44,161 bases of DNA from Gammaproteobacteria bacterium (lineage in GTDB: Bacteria; Pseudomonadota; Gammaproteobacteria; Pseudomonadales; PIVM01), in the NCBI GenBank assembly GCA_003353945.1, contig PIVM01000032.1, forward strand, positions 1 through 44,161, in the 5' to 3' direction. Both the position numbers and the translations under genes were made by a program. A model generated the notes under the pieces. It worked only from the letters and a program-made list of their open reading frames with translations, made no database searches and was not told the origin of the DNA. Shown here piece after piece: positions 32,247-39,896 of this stretch; position 1 is the stretch's first letter; each line of letters starts with the position of its first letter.

Positions 32247-32927
32247 CTATGCGTCTTCAATGCCGGTAATGCGAATGCCCGCGTGACATTTATGGGCGCG
32301 ATTAATATTGATCAGAATAGATGTTAATGCCTCCGCCGCTGCCGCGTTCGCTAATGGACCGGCTGAAAATCCTCGCATACCGCAGGCCTGCACCAACTTT
32401 ATCACGTCAGCTCTTGCCTCCTTATTGTTGCCTGTCACCAACACATCACATTCAATGCCATGCCCCTCCTGCAGATGATGGGCGGCCACATTCTGAAAGG
32501 CAGAGACGACTCTGACTTCATCACCTAACAACGCCTGTGCCTCCTGAGCAGCAGAGCCAGCCTCAGGCAATTGCACCGTACCCACCTTTGGCGGCTTTAA
32601 TGGCACAGTGACATCCACAAGAATCTTGCTTGTTAGCGCTGATTTGACCGTTTCGAGGGTTGAACCATGATGTTCATAAGGCACTGTCATGGCGACAATG
32701 TCGGCATTTTGAGCGGCTTCCAGATTTTCCATCGCCTCCACAGCTACCGAGCTGACAGCCCTCTCCTGCATCAACGCCTCAAGGTCATCCAGCGCAGCCT
32801 GCGCCTTTGGCAATGTACGTGAGCCAATAATAACTTTATAGCCGGCCTGTGCCCAGCGACGTGCCAGTCCAGTGCCCAAGGCTCCGGTACCACCGAGAAT
32901 AGCGATAGTTGGTAAAGCTTCGTTCAT
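32247..32927 (-). CDS. npdG: NADPH:F420 oxidoreductase-like protein (Fno/NpdG)
   Basis: Rossmann-fold enzyme of 226 residues that would transfer hydride between NADP(H) and F420. It opens with TIAILGGTGALGTGLARRWAQAG and IGSRTLPKAQA, the NADP-binding start of the family. It continues with ADIVAMTVPYEHHGSTLE, KILVDVTVPL, VVSAFQNVAAHHLQ and CDVLVTGNNKEA. It is the first gene of the F420 operon, so the operon carries both synthesis and reduction of the cofactor. The ATG at 32927 is preferred to an in-frame GTG at 32939, because GGAAG lies just upstream. F420 as partner is supported by context. Confidence 0.9.
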   Translation of the reverse strand: MNEALPTIAILGGTGALGTGLARRWAQAGYKVIIGSRTLPKAQAALDDLEALMQERAVSSVAVEAMENLEAAQNADIVAMTVPYEHHGSTLETVKSALTSKILVDVTVPLKPPKVGTVQLPEAGSAAQEAQALLGDEVRVVSAFQNVAAHHLQEGHGIECDVLVTGNNKEARADVIKLVQACGMRGFSAGPLANAAAAEALTSILININRAHKCHAGIRITGIEDA

Positions 32928-33571
32928 AGTTACTTCCACTTAATTTACATACAATATTTGGGAGTTGGAATCATTTTTGGATGGTCGTTTATACGTGCAT
33001 TAAAGGACAGTTGCAATGAAAAAATCGTTCATCTCAATGGCCTTAATACTCGTCAAAGAAACGACAATAATACAATTACGAAACATATCGTTCCGCATGT
33101 TAACAGCAGCAGTTTGCCACAGACAATAAGCATGCACCTGGATTAATGAGAATTTAATCCGTTCATGGATTAACATCTATCAACATAATAACAAAACGGT
33201 ACAGTTTCAAAATGGTTAAACAGAACCCCACATGGATGTCCCTGGATTCAGCCCGCCCTTTAGCTAGCAGCTAAGCTTTAATATAGACAAACATATATTA
33301 CATTATATCATGATGTTACATCATATACTTAAAGCGTATTATAGATTCTGAAATCCCTTATTCGGTTTTTTCTCCACTCGCTCACACGGGCGAAGAATCT
33401 GCAATTTGTATCAAAATAGCCACACATTGGTAGTAATTTATTTTGGAACATTGACACGCTCACAACGGCGCTTTAGCATCCGCCTTCCGAAAAAAGCCGG
33501 GTTTCAATGGCACTTGTGCTTAATCCAACTTATTACAAAACTACTGTAAGCAAAAATTTATTGAGGTATTT
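32928..33571. other. Divergent intergenic region between the F420 operon and the SDR genes
   Basis: About 640 bp, AT-rich, with promoters expected for both sides. It holds a palindrome at 33310-33324 (listed separately) in a stretch rich in TTACAT and CATATA elements. GGAG-type ribosome binding is weak for the SDR at 33572 (TTGAGG). No gene seen. Confidence 0.45.
33310..33324. promoter_or_regulatory. Palindromic operator-like site
   Basis: ATGATGT-T-ACATCAT is a perfect 7-bp inverted repeat around one central base, in an AT-rich stretch between the divergent F420 operon and SDR gene. The size fits a dimeric repressor site. The regulator is unknown. Confidence 0.45.
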
Positions 33572-34351
33572 ATGAGAAATCCTGTCGATTTTACTGGCAA
33601 AACCGTCATCGTAACGGGGGCCGGCACAGGCGTAGGACGTGGCATTGTAATCCGTTTTCTGGAACAAGGCGCCAACGTTGTTGTATGCGATCTGGAGAAG
33701 CCAGAAACACTCCCGGAAGTTGACGGAAATGTTGCTGCTTTCACTACAGCTGATGTTCGTGATTTTGATCAAGTGACTAAGGTCGTTGATTTTGCCGTAG
33801 AGAAATTTGGTCGCTTAGATGTTCTTATCAACAATGCAGGTGGAACACCGTATAAGAAAGCAAACGAAGCAACTCCTCAATATACAAATGATGTGATTAG
33901 CTTGAATCTCACTGCAACCATCTTCTTTTGCCAGGCAGCCAACAAAGCCATGCAAAAACAGGATGAGGGCGGTGCTATTGTAAATATCGGTAGCGTCAGC
34001 GCCATCAGGCCTTCTCCCGGCACCGCCGCATACGGTGCAGCCAAAGCTGGAGTGGCAAGTCTTACCACTTCGCTAGCCCTGGAGTGGGCGCCAAAAGTGA
34101 GACTGAATACGATCACCTGCGGTTTGATCAAGACAGAAAAAGCCCATCTTCATTATGGCGATGAAGAGACCATTGGACGAATCTGTGAAACAGTCCCTCT
34201 TCGCCGCCTGGCTAGACCTGAAGATATTGGCGATACCTGCTTATATTTGGCGTCGCCTTTATCAAGCTATGTAAGCGGTTCTACCGTCACGGTTCACGGT
34301 GGTGGAGACAGACCAGCCTATATGGGTGCCATTAAAAACTCATACAAATAG
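33572..34351 (+). CDS. Short-chain dehydrogenase/reductase
   Basis: Classical SDR of 259 residues. Cofactor motif TGAGTGVGRG at about 12-21; VVVCDLEKPE with an Asp after strand 2, suggesting NAD(H); LINNAGG; IVNIGSVSA with the catalytic Ser; and YGAAKAG with the Tyr-x3-Lys pair. The late ITCGLIKTEKA and LYLASPLSSYVSGSTVTVHGG are also typical. The substrate is unknown, probably a secondary alcohol or ketone. It stands alone between an upstream regulatory region and a strong terminator at 34358-34391. Confidence 0.9.
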   Translation: MRNPVDFTGKTVIVTGAGTGVGRGIVIRFLEQGANVVVCDLEKPETLPEVDGNVAAFTTADVRDFDQVTKVVDFAVEKFGRLDVLINNAGGTPYKKANEATPQYTNDVISLNLTATIFFCQAANKAMQKQDEGGAIVNIGSVSAIRPSPGTAAYGAAKAGVASLTTSLALEWAPKVRLNTITCGLIKTEKAHLHYGDEETIGRICETVPLRRLARPEDIGDTCLYLASPLSSYVSGSTVTVHGGGDRPAYMGAIKNSYK

Positions 34352-34357
34352 GTTCGT

Positions 34358-34391
34358 AAGGCGCAATCAAGAGCAGTATTGCGCCTTTTTT
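34358..34391 (+). terminator. Rho-independent terminator after the SDR gene
   Basis: AAGGCGCAAT (34358-34367) pairs perfectly with ATTGCGCCTT (34378-34387) across a 10-base loop, followed by a run of T. Confidence 0.9.
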
Positions 34392-34465
34392 TATTAAATA
34401 TAGCTTGTTAGATATATCAGCATTTAACTCACGAGTTTATAAGTGCAATCACTGAGGAGCGTAAG

Positions 34466-35329
34466 ATGGGACTCGTTCAGGACCGCGTTATTGTTGTAAC
34501 AGGAGCAAGCCGAGGAGCTGGCAAAGGGATCGCCCTTGCTCTGGCCGAAGCTGGAACAACCATTTTCGTCACCGGCCGCAGCCAAAATGAAGGGGATGCA
34601 CCGCTACCCGGCACGGTCTTTGCGACTGCAGAAGAAATCAATCAACGCGGCGGAAAAGGAATCCCAGTTATTTGTGATCACAGTGATGACGAGCAGGTGC
34701 GAGCCTTATTTAAGCAAGTAAAATCTGAATGCGGGCATTTGGATATATTGGTTAATAACGCCATCTGTCTGCCAGACGGACTGGTGGATAAGGGACCATT
34801 TTGGAAGAAACCTCTGTCACTTCAAACGATTCTTGATGTCGGCATGCGCTCGACTTACGTTGCCAGTTATTATGCGGCACCTTTGCTGTTAGAGGATGCG
34901 GGGGGGCTTATCGTCAACACCTCCTCTTTTGGTGGCCGTTGTTATATGCATGGCCCCGCCTATGGTGCCGGTAAGGCAGCAGTGGATAAAATGGCTCACG
35001 ATATGGCTGTCGATTTCAAACCGTATAATGTGGCCGTTATTTCGCTGTGGATGGGCCTGCTGAAGACCGAACGAACAATGGCCGCCTTCGAAGAATCTCC
35101 AGACCTTTACGGTAAAGCTGTCGCTGTCGCGGAATCACCGGAATTTTCTGGCAAGGTTGTTGATGCTCTTGCCAAAGATCCAGAATTAATGTCGCGTAGT
35201 GGTAAAGTCTGGGTTGGCGCTGAATTAGCACGTGAGTATGAGATTGCTGATATCGATGGCAAGTCACCGCCTTCCTATAGACGAAGCTTGGGGGATCCCA
35301 CTGAGTTTAGTGATGCTGTTGTAGAGTAA
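34466..35329 (+). CDS. Short-chain dehydrogenase/reductase, DHRS1-like
   Basis: SDR of 287 residues. TGASRGAGKGIALAL is the cofactor site; FVTGRSQNEGDAPLPGT and TAEEINQRGGKGIPVICDHSDDEQV follow, then LVNNAI where NNAG is usual, IVNTSSFGG with the Ser, and YGAGKAAVDKM with Tyr and Lys. The Arg after strand 2 points to NADP(H). The layout, including the segment around LPGTVFATAEEI, is like that of the DHRS1 group. Substrate unknown. GGAG lies upstream of the ATG. It is separated from the preceding SDR by a terminator, so it has its own promoter. Confidence 0.88.
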   Translation: MGLVQDRVIVVTGASRGAGKGIALALAEAGTTIFVTGRSQNEGDAPLPGTVFATAEEINQRGGKGIPVICDHSDDEQVRALFKQVKSECGHLDILVNNAICLPDGLVDKGPFWKKPLSLQTILDVGMRSTYVASYYAAPLLLEDAGGLIVNTSSFGGRCYMHGPAYGAGKAAVDKMAHDMAVDFKPYNVAVISLWMGLLKTERTMAAFEESPDLYGKAVAVAESPEFSGKVVDALAKDPELMSRSGKVWVGAELAREYEIADIDGKSPPSYRRSLGDPTEFSDAVVE

Positions 35330-35460
35330 CAAATGTAGAATAACCAGAGTGGAATAACCAGCAGAACAAATTTCAAGAGCCAAGGAAATAAACCTCCGTT
35401 CAAATCCTTCTCATCGAGCATAATTTCCACAAAACATCCCGTGCAAACTTAATGGAATAT

Positions 35461-35485
35461 AAAGCCACTTTTTAATGGTGGCTTT
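35461..35485 (+). terminator. Probable terminator hairpin
   Basis: AAAGCCAC (35461-35468) pairs with GTGGCTTT (35478-35485) across a loop of T and A. The U-tract is short, so strength is uncertain. Confidence 0.55.
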
Positions 35486-35521
35486 ATATGCCGACCAAGC
35501 CCTTATATGCCGACCAAGCCC
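35484..35521. repeat. Perfect 19-bp tandem duplication
   Basis: TTATATGCCGACCAAGCCC occurs twice head-to-tail with no spacer (35484-35502 and 35503-35521), starting at the end of the hairpin. Confidence 0.9.
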
Positions 35522-35797
35522 TTTGCTCGAATGATACGAGGCGTAACATTTTTTGCATATTGCAATTACAAGCAAAACAATTTAGCAAAAATGATTACTC
35601 CAATTCCCAATAGATAATAAAAATCAGGCCGAATCGACATATTTTTGTTACTACGTCATGTCGAGAAAGACATGATATATCACTGATCATCCTGTTATAA
35701 AAACTCTGTTAGATCAATAAATTCATTATGTTAGATAACTTTTCGTTTTATACTGCTTGGACAATAACACGAGATTAAGTTCGGGAGGTCGCTTTGC

Positions 35798-36868
35798 ATG
35801 AACTGTTTGCCGCCACATGTCAGCAGACATCAGATTCAGCGATTTCATCCGTTGATGCTCATTGATGATCAGTTTCATGGGCAATTGATCGAAAAATCCA
35901 TCATGCTGAATTTCGACAAAGGCGACTATCTGTTCCGCAAAAATGAACCTGACACTAGTCATCAGAGCTTCTACCTGGTGAGCGGTATTGTGGATATTCG
36001 CAGTTCAATCTTTTCTCGATGTCGAATTGAATCAACAGACCACGCTGCTCGCTACCCGCTGGAAGAAAAAGTTGCGGGAAAAGCGGCAGCTATCGCCAAA
36101 TGCCAAGTAAAAGTGCTGGCTTTCAACAAGGATTATATCGACTATCTGCTAGCACGCAGCCAGTCGCAAGACAATGTGGTGAATATCAACCAACAGCTGT
36201 TCGGGACCATACCCACAGCAGAGACCGATGAAGAAACAGAACCGGATTGGATGTGGAATCTCCTGCAGTCTCCGCTATTTTCCAAGATTACACCAACCAA
36301 TATCCAGCAAATGTTTGCTGCTTTTGAAGACACAAATTATCAAACCGGCGACACAATTATTCGCAAGGGCGAAACTGGCGATTATTTTTATGTTATCAAA
36401 CATGGCAGAGTTAAGATTATTCTTGATGGGCAGGAAGACGAATGCATTGTTCGAGGCCCAGGCGATTATTTTGGTGAAGATGCATTACTCGCTGAAACAC
36501 CGCGCTCAGCAACAGTATCCATGGTTCAAGATGGCATTTTAGCCAGATTGGATAAGACGCGCTTTCAATTGCTACTACGTGACGCCATTATCCAAACCAT
36601 TGATATGCATTCCGCCCAACAACTACTGGGTGACCCGATACAGGATTGCATTCTACTGGATGTAAGACTTGCAGCAGAATATCGCCATCAACACCAGCAA
36701 GGCAGCCAGAACATACCCCTGGGAAGCTTAAGACAAAAAATTGCGGAATTTGATAATTCAAAGATCTACCTGGTCACCGATGACGGCGGTCGCCGAAGTG
36801 AATTGGCCACACATTGGCTAAACCAGTCAGGGCTCAATAGTTATCTGGTGAAAAAAAATACTGGATAA
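35798..36868 (+). CDS. Cyclic-nucleotide-binding protein with degenerate rhodanese domain
   Basis: Protein of 356 residues. An N-terminal cupin-like, partly degenerate cNMP domain (about 25-125, FDKGDYLFRKNEPD) is followed by a well-formed cNMP domain (about 160-275). The latter has the phosphate-binding cassette GEDALLAETPRSATV with the Arg that contacts the cyclic phosphate. A C-terminal rhodanese-like domain (about 278-352) follows, with LLDVRLAAEYRHQHQQGSQNIPL. The usual rhodanese Cys loop (YCxxGxRS) is replaced by VTDDGGRRS, so sulfurtransfer is unlikely and the domain is probably a binding module. No helix-turn-helix is seen, so it is not a CRP-type regulator. Confidence 0.85.
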   Translation: MNCLPPHVSRHQIQRFHPLMLIDDQFHGQLIEKSIMLNFDKGDYLFRKNEPDTSHQSFYLVSGIVDIRSSIFSRCRIESTDHAARYPLEEKVAGKAAAIAKCQVKVLAFNKDYIDYLLARSQSQDNVVNINQQLFGTIPTAETDEETEPDWMWNLLQSPLFSKITPTNIQQMFAAFEDTNYQTGDTIIRKGETGDYFYVIKHGRVKIILDGQEDECIVRGPGDYFGEDALLAETPRSATVSMVQDGILARLDKTRFQLLLRDAIIQTIDMHSAQQLLGDPIQDCILLDVRLAAEYRHQHQQGSQNIPLGSLRQKIAEFDNSKIYLVTDDGGRRSELATHWLNQSGLNSYLVKKNTG

Positions 36869-36873
36869 AGCCT

Positions 36874-37464
36874 TTATTCTATCTGTCGTATCACATTGTC
36901 CACTATCTGCTCGATATAGGCATCATCAATCGGCTTATGCACAACTAGCAGGCGATAATAGAATGTGCCAAATATCTGGTCGAAAATCATATCCTTGCTA
37001 ATATCTGCCCTGACCTCCCCACGCTCAATAGCCAACTCAAGATTCGCATCACCGATAGCCTGCATTTTTGATATGAATCCAGAGTAAAAATGCCCACGCA
37101 ACGCCTCGTTTTTTTGCGTCTCAACAATCACAGAAACAATGGCTTCAGCAAAAACGCTGGATAGCATTTCCCGCAAACCCAGCATACCTCTGATCAAGTG
37201 TTCCCGATAGGCACCTTGAAACGGCACCTGCATAACCAAGGCCTGTCTGAGCAGCACATCAACCGTCAACGCAGCTTTGTTGGGCCAACGTCGATATACG
37301 GTTGCTTTGGATACACCTGCCTTTGAGGCCACTGCCTCCATCGTCACTTCAGCATAAGAGAGATCTCGAATCAGGCGGGTTGCGGCCTGAATAATCACAT
37401 CATCCAACTCTTGAGATCGAGGCCGCCCAAGCGTAACAACCCGTTTGTGCACCGAATTTTCCAT
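36874..37464 (-). CDS. TetR-family transcriptional regulator
   Basis: Repressor of 196 residues. The N-terminal helix-turn-helix domain is TRLIRDLSYAEVTMEAVASKAGVSKATVYRRWPNKAALTVDVL, preceded by GRPRS. The C-terminal helical domain is typical in length and should bind a small ligand. It is divergently transcribed from a 3-beta-HSD-like gene (37641) and probably controls it and nearby dehydrogenase genes. The ATG at 37464 places the usual short arm before the first helix; an in-frame GTG at 37542 is possible but adds an unlikely 26 residues. It converges with the cNMP gene, 5 bp apart. Confidence 0.9.
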   Translation of the reverse strand: MENSVHKRVVTLGRPRSQELDDVIIQAATRLIRDLSYAEVTMEAVASKAGVSKATVYRRWPNKAALTVDVLLRQALVMQVPFQGAYREHLIRGMLGLREMLSSVFAEAIVSVIVETQKNEALRGHFYSGFISKMQAIGDANLELAIERGEVRADISKDMIFDQIFGTFYYRLLVVHKPIDDAYIEQIVDNVIRQIE

Positions 37465-37531
37465 ACATCTACTCACATCAACACGATTTATCCTAAGAGG
37501 CTGTCCGAGACGATACATTGCCATTTGATGA

Positions 37532-37550
37532 AGACTGCGCACGGCAGTCT
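37532..37550. promoter_or_regulatory. Inverted repeat between tetR and the 3-beta-HSD-like gene
   Basis: AGACTGC-GCACG-GCAGTCT, a perfect 7-5-7 inverted repeat in the divergent intergenic region, is a good candidate TetR operator. A terminator-like reading (T-run at 37555-37560) cannot be excluded. Confidence 0.5.
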
Positions 37551-37640
37551 AGCCTTTTTTCTCTCTCGACTCTATAATCCCCACTGTTAACAGAATCTTT
37601 AATTTGTAACATAGCGCCAAAACAGCTAAATGGAGCGGTA

Positions 37641-38720
37641 ATGATGACAGAAAAAGACTTTGATAAAACCACTGAATTGGGCCATGTATTGATCACAGGT
37701 GGCTCTGGTTTTGTAGGTTCCAATTTTGTTCAAACGTTATTGGACCAAGGCTTTAAAGTACGCAGCTTTGATCTGGCTCCATGCCCAATACAGCATGAAA
37801 ATCTTGAAGTAGTTGAAGGCAATATCTGTAACATCGAATTGATCAAAGAAATTGTAAAGGATATTGACACAATTTTTCACACTGCCGCCATCATTGACCT
37901 CAAGGGCGGTCGTGAGGCCACTAAAGAATTTCGGGATCGCTCCTACGACATCAATGTCGAAGGCACCAAACACCTACTGCGCGAGGGACAGGAGGCCGGT
38001 GTCAAACGTTTCATCTACACCGCCAGTAACAGCGTAGTGATTGGAGGCGAACCCATTGTTAACGGTTGCGAGAAAATGCCCTACACCGACCGCTTTAATG
38101 ACATCTACACGGAAACCAAGGTCGTCGCGGAAAAGTGGGTACTGGCACAAAATGGTGACAAAGGCATTTTCACCTGCGCGATCAGGCCCAGCGGTATTTG
38201 GGGACCAGGCGATACAACATTCTTCAAACAGATGTTTGATCAAATGATTGCAGGGCTAGTAAAAGCTCGAATCGGCATGAGTGGTGCTAAACTAGATAAC
38301 AGCTATGTTCACAACTTGATACATGGCTATATCCTGGCGGCGGAACACCTTGTTGAAGGTGGGACTTCCCCCGGCGAAGCCTATTTCATCAACGATGGCG
38401 ACCCAGTAAATGTGTTTGAGTTTTCCCGCCCAATATTTGAAGCAGTCGGACATACCTATCCCAAATTTGCAGTCCCGGCCCCATTGGTCAAAATGGCAAT
38501 GGCTATCTGGCAGGCACTGCACTTTCGCTTCGGGATTCAAGCACCACCTATTCCACCACTGGCAGTTGAACGGATTGCAATAGACAACTATTTCAGTATT
38601 GAAAAAGCCCGCAATCATTTAGGCTATGAACCCTTGTATTCCACTGCACAGGCCATGCAGGACAGCCTGCACTATTACAAAGAACTGTACCTGAAATTGA
38701 AAGCGGCGGCCACCGCCTAA
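37641..38720 (+). CDS. NAD-dependent epimerase/3-beta-hydroxysteroid dehydrogenase-like protein
   Basis: Extended SDR of 359 residues. NAD-binding GGSGFVGSNFVQTLL near the start is followed by VRSFDLAP, FHTAAIIDLKGG, and VEGTKHLLREGQEAGVKRFIYTASNSVVIGG with the catalytic Ser region. YTETKVVAEKWVL carries the Tyr-x3-Lys, and IRPSGIWGPGDTTF follows. These match the 3-beta-HSD/isomerase and sterol-4-alpha-carboxylate dehydrogenase group. The likely substrate is a steroid or related terpenoid alcohol, inferred from the family only. Divergent from tetR, and ends at a strong terminator (38784-38820). ATG preceded by GGAG. Confidence 0.87.
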   Translation: MMTEKDFDKTTELGHVLITGGSGFVGSNFVQTLLDQGFKVRSFDLAPCPIQHENLEVVEGNICNIELIKEIVKDIDTIFHTAAIIDLKGGREATKEFRDRSYDINVEGTKHLLREGQEAGVKRFIYTASNSVVIGGEPIVNGCEKMPYTDRFNDIYTETKVVAEKWVLAQNGDKGIFTCAIRPSGIWGPGDTTFFKQMFDQMIAGLVKARIGMSGAKLDNSYVHNLIHGYILAAEHLVEGGTSPGEAYFINDGDPVNVFEFSRPIFEAVGHTYPKFAVPAPLVKMAMAIWQALHFRFGIQAPPIPPLAVERIAIDNYFSIEKARNHLGYEPLYSTAQAMQDSLHYYKELYLKLKAAATA

Positions 38721-38783
38721 GGGCTGCAGAAATAATAGGACATCGGAAACAAGCCAAGAAAAATAGTGTTTAAACCAAACCAG

Positions 38784-38825
38784 CAGGGTGCAATATACGA
38801 CAGGTATTGCACCCTGTTTCGTTTT
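38784..38825 (+). terminator. Strong rho-independent terminator
   Basis: CAGGGTGCAATA (38784-38795) pairs perfectly with TATTGCACCCTG (38805-38816) across a 9-base loop, followed by TTTCGTTTT. It ends the 3-beta-HSD-like transcript. Confidence 0.88.
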
Positions 38826-38849
38826 ACGGATTACGTCCGACTTAATATT

Positions 38850-38894
38850 GTCAGCTAATACAATGTCTACTAATACAACGTCAGCTAATACAAC
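38850..38894. repeat. Three 15-bp tandem repeats at the 3' end of the PEP-CTERM gene
   Basis: Consecutive units GTCAGCTAATACAAT, GTCTACTAATACAAC and GTCAGCTAATACAAC (38850-38864, 38865-38879, 38880-38894). The last overlaps the stop and final codons of the minus-strand PEP-CTERM gene. Confidence 0.85.
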
Positions 38895-39636
38895 GCCCTT
38901 TTATTTTTTGCGAACAAAGCAACAATAATGCAGCAAGAAGCAGAGATCCACTTGCCGGTTCCGGCACAGTGACTTTTTCCGAAGACGGTTGTTCAAGTAA
39001 TGGAAACACCTGCTTATCGTTAATCCAACCATAAGAGCTGACATCCAATGCCCATGTAAAATCATCCCAGTCGAGACCTGCTCCTGACAACTGCAAAGAA
39101 TATCCCAGCTTAGTAGAAGAGCTTTCTGCTATGCCCAAATCCAGACTGGTCATACCATCAGCAGCGCCATCAAACGCAGTAAAACTTCCCTCATAACTTA
39201 GAAATTGCTGCACTTCGCCCACGTTATTGACCAGCGCCACACCATCAGGAGAACCATTCTGCATTTGCTGCTTGAATACCAACGTACCGAAACCATTTTG
39301 CTGATTCTTAAAAACTCCGTCCAGCCCCCTACTTTTATAAACAGAACCATCCTTACCGTTATAAAGCAATAGCTGCCAACCGCTGAGATCTGTACCCGCA
39401 AGGCCCACTAATTCAATAGCTTCATTCACATCCGTCTTTATATTGTCATAGTGCAACTCATTGACAAAAACAGGTAATGAACAAACTGGTAGCGCAAGAC
39501 TGGACAACAATGAAAACGCCATGAGGCGCTGTCGATTAGACGTTTTTCTTTTTATATGCGTATCTTGGTGTGTGCTTATTTTTAACGTGCTTTTTACAGA
39601 CGTATTTACAGACCTAAGTTGCTTTTTACTATCCAT
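38881..39636 (-). CDS. PEP-CTERM secreted protein with lamin-tail-like domain
   Basis: Protein of 251 residues. The export signal (RLMAFSLLSSLALPVCS) begins only at about residue 37, after a long polar, Lys- and Thr-rich start; GGAG close to the ATG at 39636 supports that start. The mature part, VNELHYDNIKTDVNEAIELVG, GTDLSGWQLLLYNGKDG and QQNGFGTL, resembles lamin-tail-type extracellular domains. The C terminus has VPEPAS (from residue 224), a hydrophobic helix and a basic tail, the PEP-CTERM sorting signal cut by an exosortase (EpsH/XrtA). So it is expected at the cell surface or in exopolysaccharide matrix. No exosortase gene is in the window. Confidence 0.85.
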   Translation of the reverse strand: MDSKKQLRSVNTSVKSTLKISTHQDTHIKRKTSNRQRLMAFSLLSSLALPVCSLPVFVNELHYDNIKTDVNEAIELVGLAGTDLSGWQLLLYNGKDGSVYKSRGLDGVFKNQQNGFGTLVFKQQMQNGSPDGVALVNNVGEVQQFLSYEGSFTAFDGAADGMTSLDLGIAESSSTKLGYSLQLSGAGLDWDDFTWALDVSSYGWINDKQVFPLLEQPSSEKVTVPEPASGSLLLAALLLLCSQKIKGRCIS

Positions 39637-39896
39637 GATAATCTCCTCAATCCCTATGAAAAGCGCAGCTATAGTACCATATTCATTATGAATGGAAACA
39701 AAAATATCTTATATCTAACTAATTAGATCTATCTTGTTTAAAATTTTATTTCCAAAGATTGAGATAGGAGGAAAAATGATACTATGAATTCAATCCGTAT
39801 TAAGGAAACTGAGCGCCTAAGAATAGTTATTTAATCACAACCCATAAGTTCGCTCTGTGGAACAATTTGTATCATTTTTTTATTTGAAAGAAAAAA

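Larger units (their letters stand above)
35330..35797. other. Intergenic region with hairpin and 19-bp duplication
   Basis: About 470 bp. It contains a hairpin (35461-35485) and a perfect tandem duplication (35484-35521), both listed separately. The remainder is AT-rich and probably holds the promoter of the cNMP-binding protein gene. GGGAGG lies about 9 bases before its ATG at 35798. Confidence 0.5.

Noticed and set aside
27288-32927. Recent plasmid or phage transfer of the F420 operon
   Set aside because: No integrase, tRNA or repeats flank the operon, and its base composition looks like its neighbours; older transfer cannot be tested by eye.
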